Translations under genes and position numbers: made by a program
Shown: piece by piece, positions 1 to 10,405 of the stretch
Layout: every line of letters begins with the position of its first letter
How positions within the stretch are numbered: position 1 is the first letter of the stretch
From: JBDGPU01 sp042219525
GTDB lineage: Archaea; Halobacteriota; Halobacteria; Halobacteriales; Haloferacaceae
Assembly (NCBI GenBank): GCA_042219525.1
Contig: JBDGPU010000073.1
Location: forward strand, 1 to 64,000
DNA length: 64,000 bases
Direction of reading: 5' to 3'
Notes under the pieces: generated by a model
Database searches by the model: none
Seen by the model: the letters and a program-made list of their open reading frames with translations, nothing else
Told to the model about the DNA's origin: nothing

Positions 1-175
1 CTGAAAGGGGCAGCCGCTGAGCGGGACGCCCTGCGACGTAAGCGACGCGAGAGCGTAGCTCTCGCTAGTCTGAGGCTTCGCCTCAGGCACCACAACCCGG
101 CGAGCGAACGCAGTGAGCGAGCCGGGTGAGGAGCGCAGCGAGCAGCGCGAGCGCTCAGCGGCTGGGGCTTTCAAG
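1..175. repeat. Structured inverted-repeat region (possible RNA element)
   Basis: Bases 1-23 and 152-175 are inverted repeats. CAGCCGCTGAGCG pairs perfectly with CGCTCAGCGGCTG, and beyond an internal GGG/GGG loop CTGAAAG pairs with CTTTCAAG. Inside lie further small hairpins: GCGAGAGC/GCTCTCGC (about 45-64), CTGAGGC/GCCTCAG (about 70-87) and CCCGGC/GCCGGG (about 96-126). The nested arrangement could fold into a multi-branched RNA or could be a palindromic dispersed repeat. No coding sequence was recognised here, and the window may cut the element at its left edge. Confidence 0.4.
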
Positions 176-288
176 CCATGCTGAGTGGTATCGCAAGCGA
201 CGACGACGACCAAACAAACCACGCAGAAAACAATCCCCTCAACGGCTGGGGCTTTCTGGGCATGCTGAGTGGTATCGCAAGCGACGAC
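159..288 (+). repeat. Pair of 46-bp direct repeats
   Basis: Two near-identical 46-bp copies lie at 159-204 and 243-288. Both begin CGGCTGGGGCTTTC and end GGTATCGCAAGCGACGAC, and they differ only in a 4-5 base patch. The first copy overlaps the right arm of the inverted repeat at 152-175. One frame would encode a repeated HAEWYRKRR peptide, but there is no sign of a real gene, so I treat this as non-coding repeat DNA. Confidence 0.6.
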
Positions 289-342
289 AATCACACGACG
301 AAATAAGCACGAAGGAGTCAGAGAGGCGCCGAAACCGAACAA

Positions 343-1122
343 CTACGCTTCAACGACGTCCACGACGTCGCCCGCAGCGAGGTGACCGAGGACGAGGTGT
401 GGGACCTCGGGAACATCGGCACCCGCGTCGCGGCGCTCGTCGAGGCGGTCGAAGAACGCGTCGGCAACGTCGCGGGCGACCGACTCGTCCGCGGCGTCGT
501 CGACCTTGTTGACGAGCGGAATCACTGTCGCACCCTCGGGGAGTCGCTTCAGGCCGCCGTCGTCGCTCGCGAGGACCGTCGCGACGAGTTCGGGCGTGAT
601 CTCGTCGCCGACGCCGACGTCGAGCCCGGCATCGCTCGCGAGTTGGGCGACGAGTTCGGGCCGGTGCACCATCGCCTCGTCCAGCGGCTCGCCGACGGCG
701 TGCGCGCTGGCGATGGGGACGACGACGTCCGTTTCGGACGGAACCTGCGGTTCCGTGTCCTTCGGCGCCTTGAAATCGCGCATCCGAGCGCCGTCCGACT
801 TGATCAGCACCGGGCCGTCGTGGGCTGCGATGATATCGTCGACGCCAGTCGCGTCGTAGCCGTAGTACCGCTCCTCGCTCTCCCGTTCGGGAACGAGGCC
901 GAGCGGGAAGTCCCCGGGGTCGGCCGCGTGCAGCTCCTCCAGCGGGGATTCCGTGACGGCCACGCGTGCGACGTGCTGGTCGAAGATCGGGATGCGCACG
1001 GCCGCGGTGACGACGGCGCGGTCGAGTCGGTCGGCGAGCGCGTACATCGTCGTCTTCTTACCACCCGCGCCGACCACCGCGACGGCGGCATCCTCCGCGC
1101 GGAACGCCTCGACGAGATTCAT
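343..1122 (-). CDS. yqeC: YqeC-family selenium-dependent hydroxylase accessory protein
   Basis: This 259-aa protein resembles the YqeC family, a set of small P-loop-like proteins linked to maturation of selenium-dependent molybdenum hydroxylases; the exact reaction is not settled. A Walker A-like motif G-x-G-G-K-K-T-T spans residues 18-25, close to the N-terminus as in the family. Asp-rich haloarchaeal composition runs throughout. The start is the first ATG, with codon 2 onward NLVEAF. No selenium or xanthine dehydrogenase genes are visible nearby, so the link to hydroxylases is family knowledge only. Length agrees with the family's usual 220-260 aa. Confidence 0.75.
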   Translation of the reverse strand: MNLVEAFRAEDAAVAVVGAGGKKTTMYALADRLDRAVVTAAVRIPIFDQHVARVAVTESPLEELHAADPGDFPLGLVPERESEERYYGYDATGVDDIIAAHDGPVLIKSDGARMRDFKAPKDTEPQVPSETDVVVPIASAHAVGEPLDEAMVHRPELVAQLASDAGLDVGVGDEITPELVATVLASDDGGLKRLPEGATVIPLVNKVDDAADESVARDVADAFFDRLDERRDAGADVPEVPHLVLGHLAAGDVVDVVEA

Positions 1123-1204
1123 ACCCGGCGTTACCCCTGGCCTCTTAAGGGGTTATCGGGGTCGAGAGGTCGGTTCTCCTGCGCACTGGATACTCCTGCT
1201 TCAG

Positions 1205-1406
1205 ACACCTACACGCTGCCGACGCCCACACGCTGTCGACGCCCACACGCTGCCGACGCTCACGCGCTGCCGACGCCCACACGCTGCCGACGCTCACGCG
1301 CTGCCAACGCTCACACGCTGTCGACGCCCACACGCTGCCGACGCTCACACGCTGCCGACGCTCACACGCTGCCGACGCTCACACGCTGCCGACGCCCACA
1401 CGCTTT
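1205..1406. repeat. 17-bp minisatellite, about 12 copies
   Basis: Tandem units of 17 bp, consensus CACACGCTGCCGACGCC, run without interruption between the yqeC promoter region and the prolyl oligopeptidase start. Units vary at a few positions (CACGCG for CACACG, GTC for GCC, GCT for GCC). Because 17 is not a multiple of 3, all frames read through as false open frames. The array ends about 25 bp before the next ATG, so copy number could affect that promoter. Confidence 0.9.
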
Positions 1407-1431
1407 AGGCGGGCGACGGCAAGCGTCGGGC

Positions 1432-3695
<2,264 letters not shown>

Positions 3696-3697
3696 CA

Positions 3698-4185
3698 CGT
3701 TCCTACCCGAAACGCCGTCCGAACGCGTTCGGAACCCGTCTCGTCGATACCGGCGAAACTATCCGTTGTGAGAGTTGTTGCCACGAGTCGAAGACCCCCT
3801 GAGCACGCCCTGCAGGAGGGAAACACTCTCTTTTGCATTTGTATTCCGACAGTTCGTTTCAGTGATTTGTTTTCGAGATTCAAGGAGGTGAAGGCGAATT
3901 CACAGAGAGGTTAAATCCCAACCCCACCAACTAATGATTGCCGCGTGGGACAAATCGTGTGCCTCTGACAAGACCGATCGGATCGCCGGGCTCACCGGCG
4001 ACCCCCCGCGCGCGGTTTTTCGAGCCGGTCGACCCCTCGCAGCGACCGCAAAGGCGATCCGACCGACGGGCGCCGCGTTTCTCTGACCGTTCTCTTGGAA
4101 CGCTTCCTCCGACCGCTTCATCCGACCGCTTCCTCTGACCGCGTTCCCGGTACCGCTTTACCGCTCGATACCAAGTGTAACTACC
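3698..4185. other. Intergenic region without a recognised gene
   Basis: About 490 bp between the peptidase and the next gene. It is less GC-rich near 3790-3900 (TTTTGCATTTG, GATTTGTTTTCGAG). Near 4090-4150 it contains short imperfect repeats of the form CCGCTTCATCCGAC / CCGCTTCCTCTGAC. I see no RNA gene or convincing open frame. Confidence 0.5.
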
Positions 4186-4602
4186 ATGACCACGGACGCC
4201 GCGACGCTCGAAGCCGAACTCCGAAGCTACGGCATCAGCGTCGAACACCTCTCCGTCGACGATGGCGAGATCGACCTCGAGTACATGACGGCATTCCCCG
4301 CCGACCAAGTCCACGACGGCGAGGTCGGCCGCGCCTGTAACACCCTCATCGACATGATCGAGGGGGACGAGTGCGAGCCGATGCGCATCGACGCGACCGT
4401 CGTCCGCTCCCCGGGCGACGTGCTCGGGCACTGGCATGCCGAGGCCGAGTGGTTCGAGGAGCTCACCAACTACGCCATCTCGGAGACCGAGTTCTCGACC
4501 CGGGTCGTCGAAACGATCAGTCACGAAGGCGCCACGGACGAAGCGGCCGGCGACGAGCGCGACGAAACCGGCGATCGGGTCGACGACACCGATAGCTCGT
4601 GA
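4186..4602 (+). CDS. Conserved haloarchaeal protein of unknown function
   Basis: This 138-aa acidic soluble protein starts MTTDAATLEAELRSYGI. It has a compact domain at about residues 1-110 and a disordered Asp/Glu-rich tail (ATDEAAGDERDETGDRVDDTDSS). There is no signal peptide, membrane segment or metal motif. The single paired feature is the phrase HWHAEAEWFEELTNYAIS, which looks like a conserved helical surface. Its TGA overlaps the GTG start of the following hydrolase (GTGA), so the two are probably co-translated. I recognise it only as a haloarchaeal-type conserved protein and assign no function. Confidence 0.7.
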   Translation: MTTDAATLEAELRSYGISVEHLSVDDGEIDLEYMTAFPADQVHDGEVGRACNTLIDMIEGDECEPMRIDATVVRSPGDVLGHWHAEAEWFEELTNYAISETEFSTRVVETISHEGATDEAAGDERDETGDRVDDTDSS

Positions 4603-5546
4603 CGCGTCGAAAGCCGCGGAACCGCGCCCAGCAGCACCTCGACTGGCCGCCTCGCGAGCGTTACGCGACGCGCGACGTCGACGTCGAGAGCGGCGGGGAC
4701 ACCTGTCGCGGGACGCTGTACCTCCCGAGTAGCACCGAGAACCCGCCCGTCGTCGTGCTGGCCCCGGAACTCGGCGCGGAGCGCACGCTCGGCTTGCCGG
4801 CGGTCGCGGAGCGGTTCGCCGCCAACGGCTACGCCGCCTTCTGTTTCGATTACCGCGGCTTCGGCGCGTCCGACGGCGCCGACCAGACCGTCGCGCCGAC
4901 ACGCCACCAGGACGACCTCGCGGCCGCCGTCGACCGGCTGGCGGACGTCGACGCCGTCGGCGACGAGACAGTGGTCGCGGGGTACGGCCTCGGCGCCGCC
5001 CACGCGGTATCGGTCGCCGCGGAAACCGGCGATATCGACGCCGTGATCGCGATTACCCCCATCCTTGACGGGCAGGCGTTCCTCCGGCAGCGTGGCAGGA
5101 AGCCGTTCCTGCGCGCGCTCGTTGCCGGCCTGCGCGGAGCGACGATCGGGCGCGTCCGCGGCGACCGCGAGGTGCCTATCGCGGGCGACGTCGCGGACCT
5201 GGCGCCGGTGACCGACAAGCGATCGTACCTCGACCTCGTCGACCGCGAGTCCGACTGGCGAAACGCGACGCCGGCGCAGTCGCTGTGGCGCCTCGCACGC
5301 CACGACGTCACCGACGCACTCGACGACCTGCGGGCTCCGACGCTGGTGCTTGCCGGTACCGACGACGCGCAGGCGCCCGCCGACCGGGTCGAGCGCGCGG
5401 CGGAGCGGATCGAGTCGGCAGCTTCCCACCGGGCGACCGTGACGTTCGTCGAAATGCCGGCTGACCACTGGTCGGTCTACGGCGAGGACTTCGATTCGGC
5501 CGTCGGCCACCAGCTCGCGTTCCTGCGCGACGCGCTCGACGGGTGA
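4599..5546 (+). CDS. Alpha/beta hydrolase-fold protein lacking the nucleophile Ser
   Basis: The 315-aa protein has the alpha/beta hydrolase layout: a strand with VVVLAPELGAE (about 51-61), an oxyanion-type region CFDYRGFGASDG (about 82-93), the nucleophile-elbow region VVAGYGLGAAHA, an acid position in LAGTDDAQ (D255/D256) and a His in PADHWS (H290). The elbow reads G128-Y-G130-L-G132, so the expected serine of G-x-S-x-G is glycine. Acid and His are kept. It may be a non-enzymatic fold member, or may use another residue. GTG start overlaps the previous stop. Closest in look to dienelactone hydrolase/serine aminopeptidase-type proteins. Confidence 0.75.
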   Translation: MTRRKPRNRAQQHLDWPPRERYATRDVDVESGGDTCRGTLYLPSSTENPPVVVLAPELGAERTLGLPAVAERFAANGYAAFCFDYRGFGASDGADQTVAPTRHQDDLAAAVDRLADVDAVGDETVVAGYGLGAAHAVSVAAETGDIDAVIAITPILDGQAFLRQRGRKPFLRALVAGLRGATIGRVRGDREVPIAGDVADLAPVTDKRSYLDLVDRESDWRNATPAQSLWRLARHDVTDALDDLRAPTLVLAGTDDAQAPADRVERAAERIESAASHRATVTFVEMPADHWSVYGEDFDSAVGHQLAFLRDALDG

Positions 5547-5555
5547 AGCGGTACC

Positions 5556-6953
5556 TCACTCGTCGACCGGGAACACCTTCTCCGGATTCATGATTCCCTC
5601 CGGGTCGATCGCCTCCTTGATCGCCCGCATCGGCCGGACGGCGGCGCCGTGTTCCGCCTCCATGTACTTGCGCTTCCCCGTGCCGATCCCGTGCTCGCCC
5701 GTGGCCGTGCCGCCGAGCTCGATGGCGCGGTCGACGACGCGGCCGTAGAGTTCGTCGGCGCGCGCGACCTCGTCGGGGTCGTCCTTGTCGACGAGCATCG
5801 TGTAATGGACGTTGCCGTCGCCGGCGTGCCCGAAGCAGGGGACGAAGAGGTCGTACTCGGCGGCCAGCTCCTTCACGTACTCGACGATGGTCCGGTACTC
5901 GCCGATGGGGACGGTGACGTCGCCGGGCTGGCCGAGACTGCGCCCGGGATCGTACGTATCCAGCGCGAAGGTGAGGTCGCGACGGGCCTCCCACAGCTCG
6001 TCCATCTCGCCGGCGCCGGCGACCTCGAACCGCTCGCAGCCGTGGCTCTCGAAGATGGACCGGCAGTAGCCGATCTCGGCTTCGATCGCGTGGTTTGCGT
6101 GGAACTCACAGAAGACGAGCGGCGCGTCCGGGAGGCCGGTGTCGGAGTAGTCGTTCGCGACGCGGGCGGTGTCGGCGTCGAGTAGCTCCATCGCCGCGGC
6201 GTCGACGCCGGCGGCGACGGCGTCGCTGATCGCCGCGGTCGCGTCCCCGAGCGTCGGGAAGACGGCCCGCGCGCCCCGGATCTGGTCGGGGACCCCGGCG
6301 AGCTCCAGTGTCGCCCGCGTGACGACCGCGAGCGTGCCCTCGCTGCCGACGACGAGGTCCTTCAGGTTGTAGCCGCTGGAGGTCTTCGCCGTCGTGCTCC
6401 CGAGTTCGACGACGGTGCCGTCGGGCAGCACCGCCTCGACCGCGAGCACCCAGTCGCGCACCTCGCCGTACTTCACCGTCCGCATCCCGGAGGCGTCGGT
6501 CGCGATCATCCCGCCGATGGTCGCCGACTCGCCCGAGGAGGGCACCGTCGGGAGGAAGAGCCCGTAGCTGGCCAGGTGGTCGTTGAGGTCGTCCCCGATG
6601 ACGCCCGCGCCGACGTCGACCTGGAGGTCGTCCGGGCGGACGTCGATGATCGAATCCAGCCGCGTCGTGTCGAGGCTGATCCCGTCGGGCAGCGGCGTCG
6701 CGCCGCCCTCGAGGCCGGTCCCACCGCCGTAGGGCGTCACCGGAATCCCGCGCTCGTTGGCCTCAGTAAGTATGGCCGAGACGTCCGCCGTCGACTCCGC
6801 GTAGACGACCGCCGCGGGCGTGACCGCGTCCGTGTCAGCCGTGCCGTAGTCGGCGTCGTGCGTCCCCCGGTCGGAGGCTTCGAACGAGACCTCGCCGTCC
6901 AGCGAGAGCTCCCGCAGGAAGCCGAGTCCGCCAGCCACGTCAGCATCACTCAT
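5556..6953 (-). CDS. FAD-linked oxidase, GlcD/D-lactate dehydrogenase family
   Basis: This 465-aa protein belongs to the VAO/PCMH FAD-linked oxidases that oxidise 2-hydroxy acids such as D-lactate or glycolate. The FAD-binding motif PYGGGTGLEGG is at about 74-84, followed by TVPSSGESATIGGMIATDASG (about 136-156) and VVGSEGTLAVVT (about 201-212). The C-terminal cap has the metal/substrate motif GHAGDGN and the family's end motif GEHGIGTGKR. The substrate cannot be fixed from sequence. A longer open frame exists upstream, but ATG 6953 (MSDADVAGG) gives the normal family N-terminus. It is divergent from the thiamine-binding-type gene. Confidence 0.85.
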   Translation of the reverse strand: MSDADVAGGLGFLRELSLDGEVSFEASDRGTHDADYGTADTDAVTPAAVVYAESTADVSAILTEANERGIPVTPYGGGTGLEGGATPLPDGISLDTTRLDSIIDVRPDDLQVDVGAGVIGDDLNDHLASYGLFLPTVPSSGESATIGGMIATDASGMRTVKYGEVRDWVLAVEAVLPDGTVVELGSTTAKTSSGYNLKDLVVGSEGTLAVVTRATLELAGVPDQIRGARAVFPTLGDATAAISDAVAAGVDAAAMELLDADTARVANDYSDTGLPDAPLVFCEFHANHAIEAEIGYCRSIFESHGCERFEVAGAGEMDELWEARRDLTFALDTYDPGRSLGQPGDVTVPIGEYRTIVEYVKELAAEYDLFVPCFGHAGDGNVHYTMLVDKDDPDEVARADELYGRVVDRAIELGGTATGEHGIGTGKRKYMEAEHGAAVRPMRAIKEAIDPEGIMNPEKVFPVDE

Positions 6954-7088
6954 GCGGTATACAGTGACATGAAGCCGCTTAAGTCCACGGTCGCGGGCCA
7001 CTTGTGCCGGTCGCGGCACTCCAGCGCCGGTCGCACCGCCCCGGCGACACCGCCCCGATTTAACCCTGCTCGGCGCCAACCTGCCCCC

Positions 7089-7400
7089 ATGTCAGTCATC
7101 GCGATGTTGAGCACCGCGCCCGTGATCGAGGACAGCATGGCCGAGGAGGTCGCGAAGGCCGTCGCCGCGCTCGACGACTACGAGGTGACCTACGAGACGA
7201 ACCCGATGGGGACCGTCATCGAGGCCGACGACATCGACACCTTACTCGACGCCGTCGGCGCCGCGCACAAGGCGGTCGAGGGCGACCGCGTCTCCACGTT
7301 CCTGAAGGTCGACCACAAGCGGGACCGCGACCAGTCCGCCGAGGCGAAGGTCGAGGCCGTCGAGGCGGAGCTCGGCCGGGAGGCGACGAGCGAGCGGTAA
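7089..7400 (+). CDS. MTH1187/YkoF-type thiamine-binding small protein
   Basis: The 103-aa protein (MSVIAMLSTAPVIED, ending VEAVEAELGREATSER) matches the MTH1187 family of small ferredoxin-like-fold proteins. Family members form tetramers and some bind thiamine or related pyrimidines. Recognisable features are the short beta-strand MSVIAML start, the central YETNPMGTVIEADDIDTLLDAV stretch and the AHKAV..GDRVSTFLKVDHKRD strand. There is no signal or membrane segment. It is divergent from the FAD oxidase and has no obvious operon partner. Length is normal for the family. Confidence 0.75.
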   Translation: MSVIAMLSTAPVIEDSMAEEVAKAVAALDDYEVTYETNPMGTVIEADDIDTLLDAVGAAHKAVEGDRVSTFLKVDHKRDRDQSAEAKVEAVEAELGREATSER

Positions 7401-7406
7401 GACAGC

Positions 7407-7874
7407 CTACTCGGCGCCGTCGTCCCCGCCGGATCCCCGCCCAGCGAGCCGGGCGAGCTGCTGGGAGACGCCGGCGACGGCGATCAGCAGCAGCGCCAGG
7501 TTCACCGTCGCCTTCGCGATGGGCTGGTACGGGTCCGCGACCCAGATCTCGATCGCGCGGCCAACCTGGGAGTAGAAGCTCAACGCGGCGAACAGCGCCA
7601 CGAGGACGAACGTCACCAGGAGCGCGTATTCGAGCAGTTGCCGGAGCCGTGCAGCGTCGACGAGGGGTGATTGGGTGCTGGATGACATGGGAACAGTCGT
7701 TTCGTCGGTCGTGTTCGGAGCGCGTTGCTGGTCAGCTGCTTGCGCCGTCTCTGACCGCGAGTCGGCCGAGTCCGACGCCGTCGCAGCCGCGTCGTCGCCG
7801 TCGAGGGACCAGTCATCGGCCGGCCGTGTTTCGGCCTCGTCGGCCGGGTCTGGTTCGAGCTCGTCGTCGGTCAT
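7407..7874 (-). CDS. Membrane protein of unknown function, coupled to PGF-CTERM gene
   Basis: This 155-aa protein has an acidic, disordered N-terminal half (about 1-75) and two predicted membrane helices: LLEYALLVTFVLVALFAALSF (about 85-106) and a second in ATVNLALLLIAVAGVSQQLA (about 124-143). I do not recognise a family. The start ATG 7874 overlaps the stop of the upstream PGF-CTERM gene by ATGA, so both are almost certainly one transcript. It may help anchor or assemble the surface protein, but that is inference from context. Confidence 0.65.
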   Translation of the reverse strand: MTDDELEPDPADEAETRPADDWSLDGDDAAATASDSADSRSETAQAADQQRAPNTTDETTVPMSSSTQSPLVDAARLRQLLEYALLVTFVLVALFAALSFYSQVGRAIEIWVADPYQPIAKATVNLALLLIAVAGVSQQLARLAGRGSGGDDGAE

Positions 7875-8884
7875 CGTCGCCTCCGTGCGAGGAGCGCGGC
7901 CGCGGCGAGCGCGGCGAGGGCGACCGCAGGCCCGAAGCCGGGCGCCTCCGACTCGCGAACCGTCTCCATCCGCGCCGCTTCCGTCTGCATCTCCTCCTCC
8001 TTCGGCTGGTCCTCCGCGAAGTCGCCGACCTCGAACTCCACGTCCTGCTGGGTCTCGTTGGCCGAGATCGTCCGCTGCGGGTCGAGGTTGGCGACGCTCT
8101 GCGTCTCGTCGATCAGGACGCCGTCGTGCCACAGCGCGGCGTCGACGTAGTAGTTGTACTCCGAGGGGACCGTCACGGTCACCGAGACGGTGTCCGTGCG
8201 CCCGGGTCGGATCGACTCGACGGTCGTCTCGGCCTCGTCGGCGACGACGTTGGAGTCCGCCTGCCGAAGCATGACGCCGAGGCGCAGGTCCTTCGAGACC
8301 GTGTTGCCATGGTTGGTCGCGGACGCCGTGATTCGCAGGGTCGTCCGGTTCTCGCCCGCGGACTCGACGGCGACGGCGATGGTCGGCCAGACCTGTCCGT
8401 CAGTGAATGCCACGTTCCGGTCGGCGTAGGCAGGCGTGAGCGCCTGCACGCCGCTGACCTTGGTCGTCGTGCGAGCGACGCGGTCGTTGCCGGCGTAGAC
8501 GGTGGTCTCCAGCCGATAGGCGCCCTGCCGCGGCACGACGAGCGAACCGTTGAGTGAGAACTCGCCGCCGGCGTCGACGTCGCCGACCTCGACGACGGTC
8601 TGGTCCTTGAGCAGGCCGGACTCGGCGTCGATGGCGCGGAACCGGACGGAGACGTTTTCGACCGGTCCCTTCCGATGTCGGAGGTCAGTAAGCAGCCGCA
8701 GCTCCGCCGTCTCACCGTTCACTTCGCCGGGAGTCACGACCTGGTCGACGACCTCGATTCGGCCCGGCGGTGGCTCCTCGCCGACGTCCGGCGACGCCAT
8801 CACGCCGGGCAGGGCCACGAACCCGACGACGGCGATGGCGAGGAGGGCGCCAGCGAGGACCAGGAGGGCTTGTTCGCGCTTCAT
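7871..8884 (-). CDS. PGF-CTERM surface protein
   Basis: The 337-aa protein starts with a hydrophobic signal segment after MKREQ (LLVLAGALLAIAVVGFVAL, about 6-26). The ectodomain is beta-rich, with repeated phrases typical of Ig-like/CARDB-type extracellular domains (VSVRFRAID, AYRLETTVYAG, VSVTVTVPSEYNYYVDAALW). The C-terminus is APGFGPAVALAALAAAALLARRRR: a PGF motif, a membrane helix and an Arg cluster. That is the tripartite signal known to be processed by archaeosortase A and replaced with a lipid anchor. It is therefore probably a cell-surface protein. ATG 8884 is chosen because the signal peptide begins there; the open frame continues upstream without a signal. Confidence 0.8.
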   Translation of the reverse strand: MKREQALLVLAGALLAIAVVGFVALPGVMASPDVGEEPPPGRIEVVDQVVTPGEVNGETAELRLLTDLRHRKGPVENVSVRFRAIDAESGLLKDQTVVEVGDVDAGGEFSLNGSLVVPRQGAYRLETTVYAGNDRVARTTTKVSGVQALTPAYADRNVAFTDGQVWPTIAVAVESAGENRTTLRITASATNHGNTVSKDLRLGVMLRQADSNVVADEAETTVESIRPGRTDTVSVTVTVPSEYNYYVDAALWHDGVLIDETQSVANLDPQRTISANETQQDVEFEVGDFAEDQPKEEEMQTEAARMETVRESEAPGFGPAVALAALAAAALLARRRR

Positions 8885-9019
8885 ATCAGTCTCCTGATCC
8901 GAACGGTTGATAGGTTTTGTGGTGGGTGCGAGGGCAGAATTCGGCTCGGCGGCGCGAACCGCTCGGGACGCAGCGAGCGCGACGCATTCGGGGTCGTCGC
9001 GGATCGATCTGGTGAACCA

Positions 9020-9040
9020 CCTCGGGGTCAAGCCCCGAGG
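9020..9040 (-). ncRNA. 3'-end hairpin of tnpB element (omegaRNA-type region)
   Basis: A perfect 8-bp stem CCTCGGGG/CCCCGAGG with loop TCAAG. The tnpB stop codon (9028-9030, minus strand) lies within the hairpin. In characterised TnpB elements the guide RNA is made from the 3' end of tnpB through the right end, so this hairpin is the likely scaffold terminus. The guide would then come from sequence just left of about 9019. The RNA itself is inference. Confidence 0.5.
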
Positions 9041-10269
9041 CTTCCCGTTTCGATGACGTGACGTGCAGACACTCGCTGAAAATCAGCGGTGTCCGTAGCG
9101 GTCACAGTCTCCACGGGCGTGGATTCGGGCCATCCCAGCCCTACTTTAGAAAAGCCTCTCTGCAAGACATTCATCGCCGCATTCGCATCTCTATCAGTCT
9201 CGAACCCACACGCAGGGCAGGAGTGTTCACGCACCCAGATGGGTTTCGCTGTCTCCACCCCACACGACGCACACTCTTTGGTCGTCCCTCGTGCTTCAAC
9301 TTGAACGACGTGACAGCCGTGTAGGTCGGCTTTGTATTCGAGGAGTGTGATAAACTGTCGCCACGCTACGTCCTGCTTGTGTCGAGTATTTTCATCGCCC
9401 TGAAGCATACTCTGGATGTTCAGGTTTTCAACGAACACAGCGTCGTACTCTTGGACGAGCCACGTCGTGATCTTGTGCTGGTAGTCCAGCACCTTCCGAC
9501 GAATCCGACGCTTCACCTTCGCCACTTTTCGCCGCTGCTTCTCGTAGTTGTTCGAGCCTTTCTCTTTGCGAGATAACTTACGTTGCTCGCGCCGGAGCCG
9601 TTCGTACTCGTCTTTGAGGTCAAGCCAATCCACAGTCTTACCGTCTGACGTGTGGATATAGTTTAGGAGGCCGAGGTCGATCCCCACGCTGTTGCTCGTG
9701 TTTAGGGATTCAACGGAGGGTTTCTCGGGGACGTGTTCGTCCCCAGTTTCGAGACTGAATGTGACGAACCACTCACCCGTGGTTTCCTTCTTGAACGTGG
9801 CTTCCTTGATGGTAGCGTGTTCGGGAATCGGGCGGTGGTAGCGTATCTTCATCCAGCCGACTTTGCTGAAACGGACGTACGCATACCTGTCTCGGCCCCT
9901 CTTTTCATCGAGGTCAAAACCGGACTGGTTGTACGTCACGCTTCGATAATCGGTGAGTGATTGCCGTTTGAGCCGACCAACCTTGTACCCCTTCTCTTTC
10001 TTCTTGCGCAGGTTCGAGATGTTGCGGTGGAAGCGTGCGACAGTGGCTTGTGCGGCTTTCGAGTACGTGTCAGAGAATATCGGCCACTTGCGTTTCCACT
10101 CAGGGAGTTTGTTGTTCTGGTCGTACTCGCTGGGCTTCTCGTCCTCTTGGCTGTTCTCGTAGTCCCAGCGGACGTGGTTGTAGAGTTGGCGATGAACGTC
10201 TAATTGGTGTTCCAGTCCCTCCGCTACCTCTTGTGTCGGGAGAGCGTGGTAGCGGTGACTGTATTCCAT
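9028..10269 (-). CDS. tnpB: RNA-guided endonuclease TnpB (IS200/IS605 OrfB)
   Basis: A full-length TnpB of 413 aa. The RuvC-like site is complete: D198 in GIDLGLLN, E281 in VFVENLNIQ and D361 in DRDANAA. A zinc ribbon is formed by C333-x2-C336 and C351-x2-C354. The N-terminal wedge/REC-type region and the Lys/Arg-rich RNA-binding stretch (about 225-265) are present. Known TnpBs cut DNA next to a short TAM under guidance of an RNA from the element's end, which favours retention of the element. No frameshift is seen, so it looks functional. It is inserted between the PGF-CTERM gene and mch. Confidence 0.9.
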   Translation of the reverse strand: MEYSHRYHALPTQEVAEGLEHQLDVHRQLYNHVRWDYENSQEDEKPSEYDQNNKLPEWKRKWPIFSDTYSKAAQATVARFHRNISNLRKKKEKGYKVGRLKRQSLTDYRSVTYNQSGFDLDEKRGRDRYAYVRFSKVGWMKIRYHRPIPEHATIKEATFKKETTGEWFVTFSLETGDEHVPEKPSVESLNTSNSVGIDLGLLNYIHTSDGKTVDWLDLKDEYERLRREQRKLSRKEKGSNNYEKQRRKVAKVKRRIRRKVLDYQHKITTWLVQEYDAVFVENLNIQSMLQGDENTRHKQDVAWRQFITLLEYKADLHGCHVVQVEARGTTKECASCGVETAKPIWVREHSCPACGFETDRDANAAMNVLQRGFSKVGLGWPESTPVETVTATDTADFQRVSARHVIETGSLGA

Positions 10270-10405
10270 CGCTGTCTCTTGATTAGAAACGTGTTAACTT
10301 AATGGTTTGTATCACCGAGTGCCGGCTTTATCCCCGAGGTCAAGCCACTGGGTATTCGCCTCGTCCGTTGATAAACTCCTTACGCGAGGAGCGCGCAGGA
10401 GCCGT

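Larger units (their letters stand above)
9011..10290 (-). mobile_element. Solo tnpB (IS200/IS605-superfamily, IS1341-type) element
   Basis: The element holds one intact tnpB and no tnpA. Its 3' end is marked by the perfect hairpin at 9020-9040, flanked by GGTGAACCA, a sequence that recurs at 53711-53740. The left limit is uncertain and placed just past the AT-rich start region of tnpB. Without TnpA it would need a transposase in trans. Confidence 0.7.

Noticed and set aside
1205..1406. CRISPR array
   Set aside because: The units are tandem and contiguous, with no spacers, so this is a minisatellite.
10331..10350. CCCCGAGGTCAAGCC near the mch promoter as another tnpB-element end
   Set aside because: It lacks the complementary stem and the GGTGAACC flank; probably a chance similarity.
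10307..10405. N-terminal extension of Mch
   Set aside because: The 33 extra residues have no Mch resemblance and include the promoter region; ATG 10406 fits the family.
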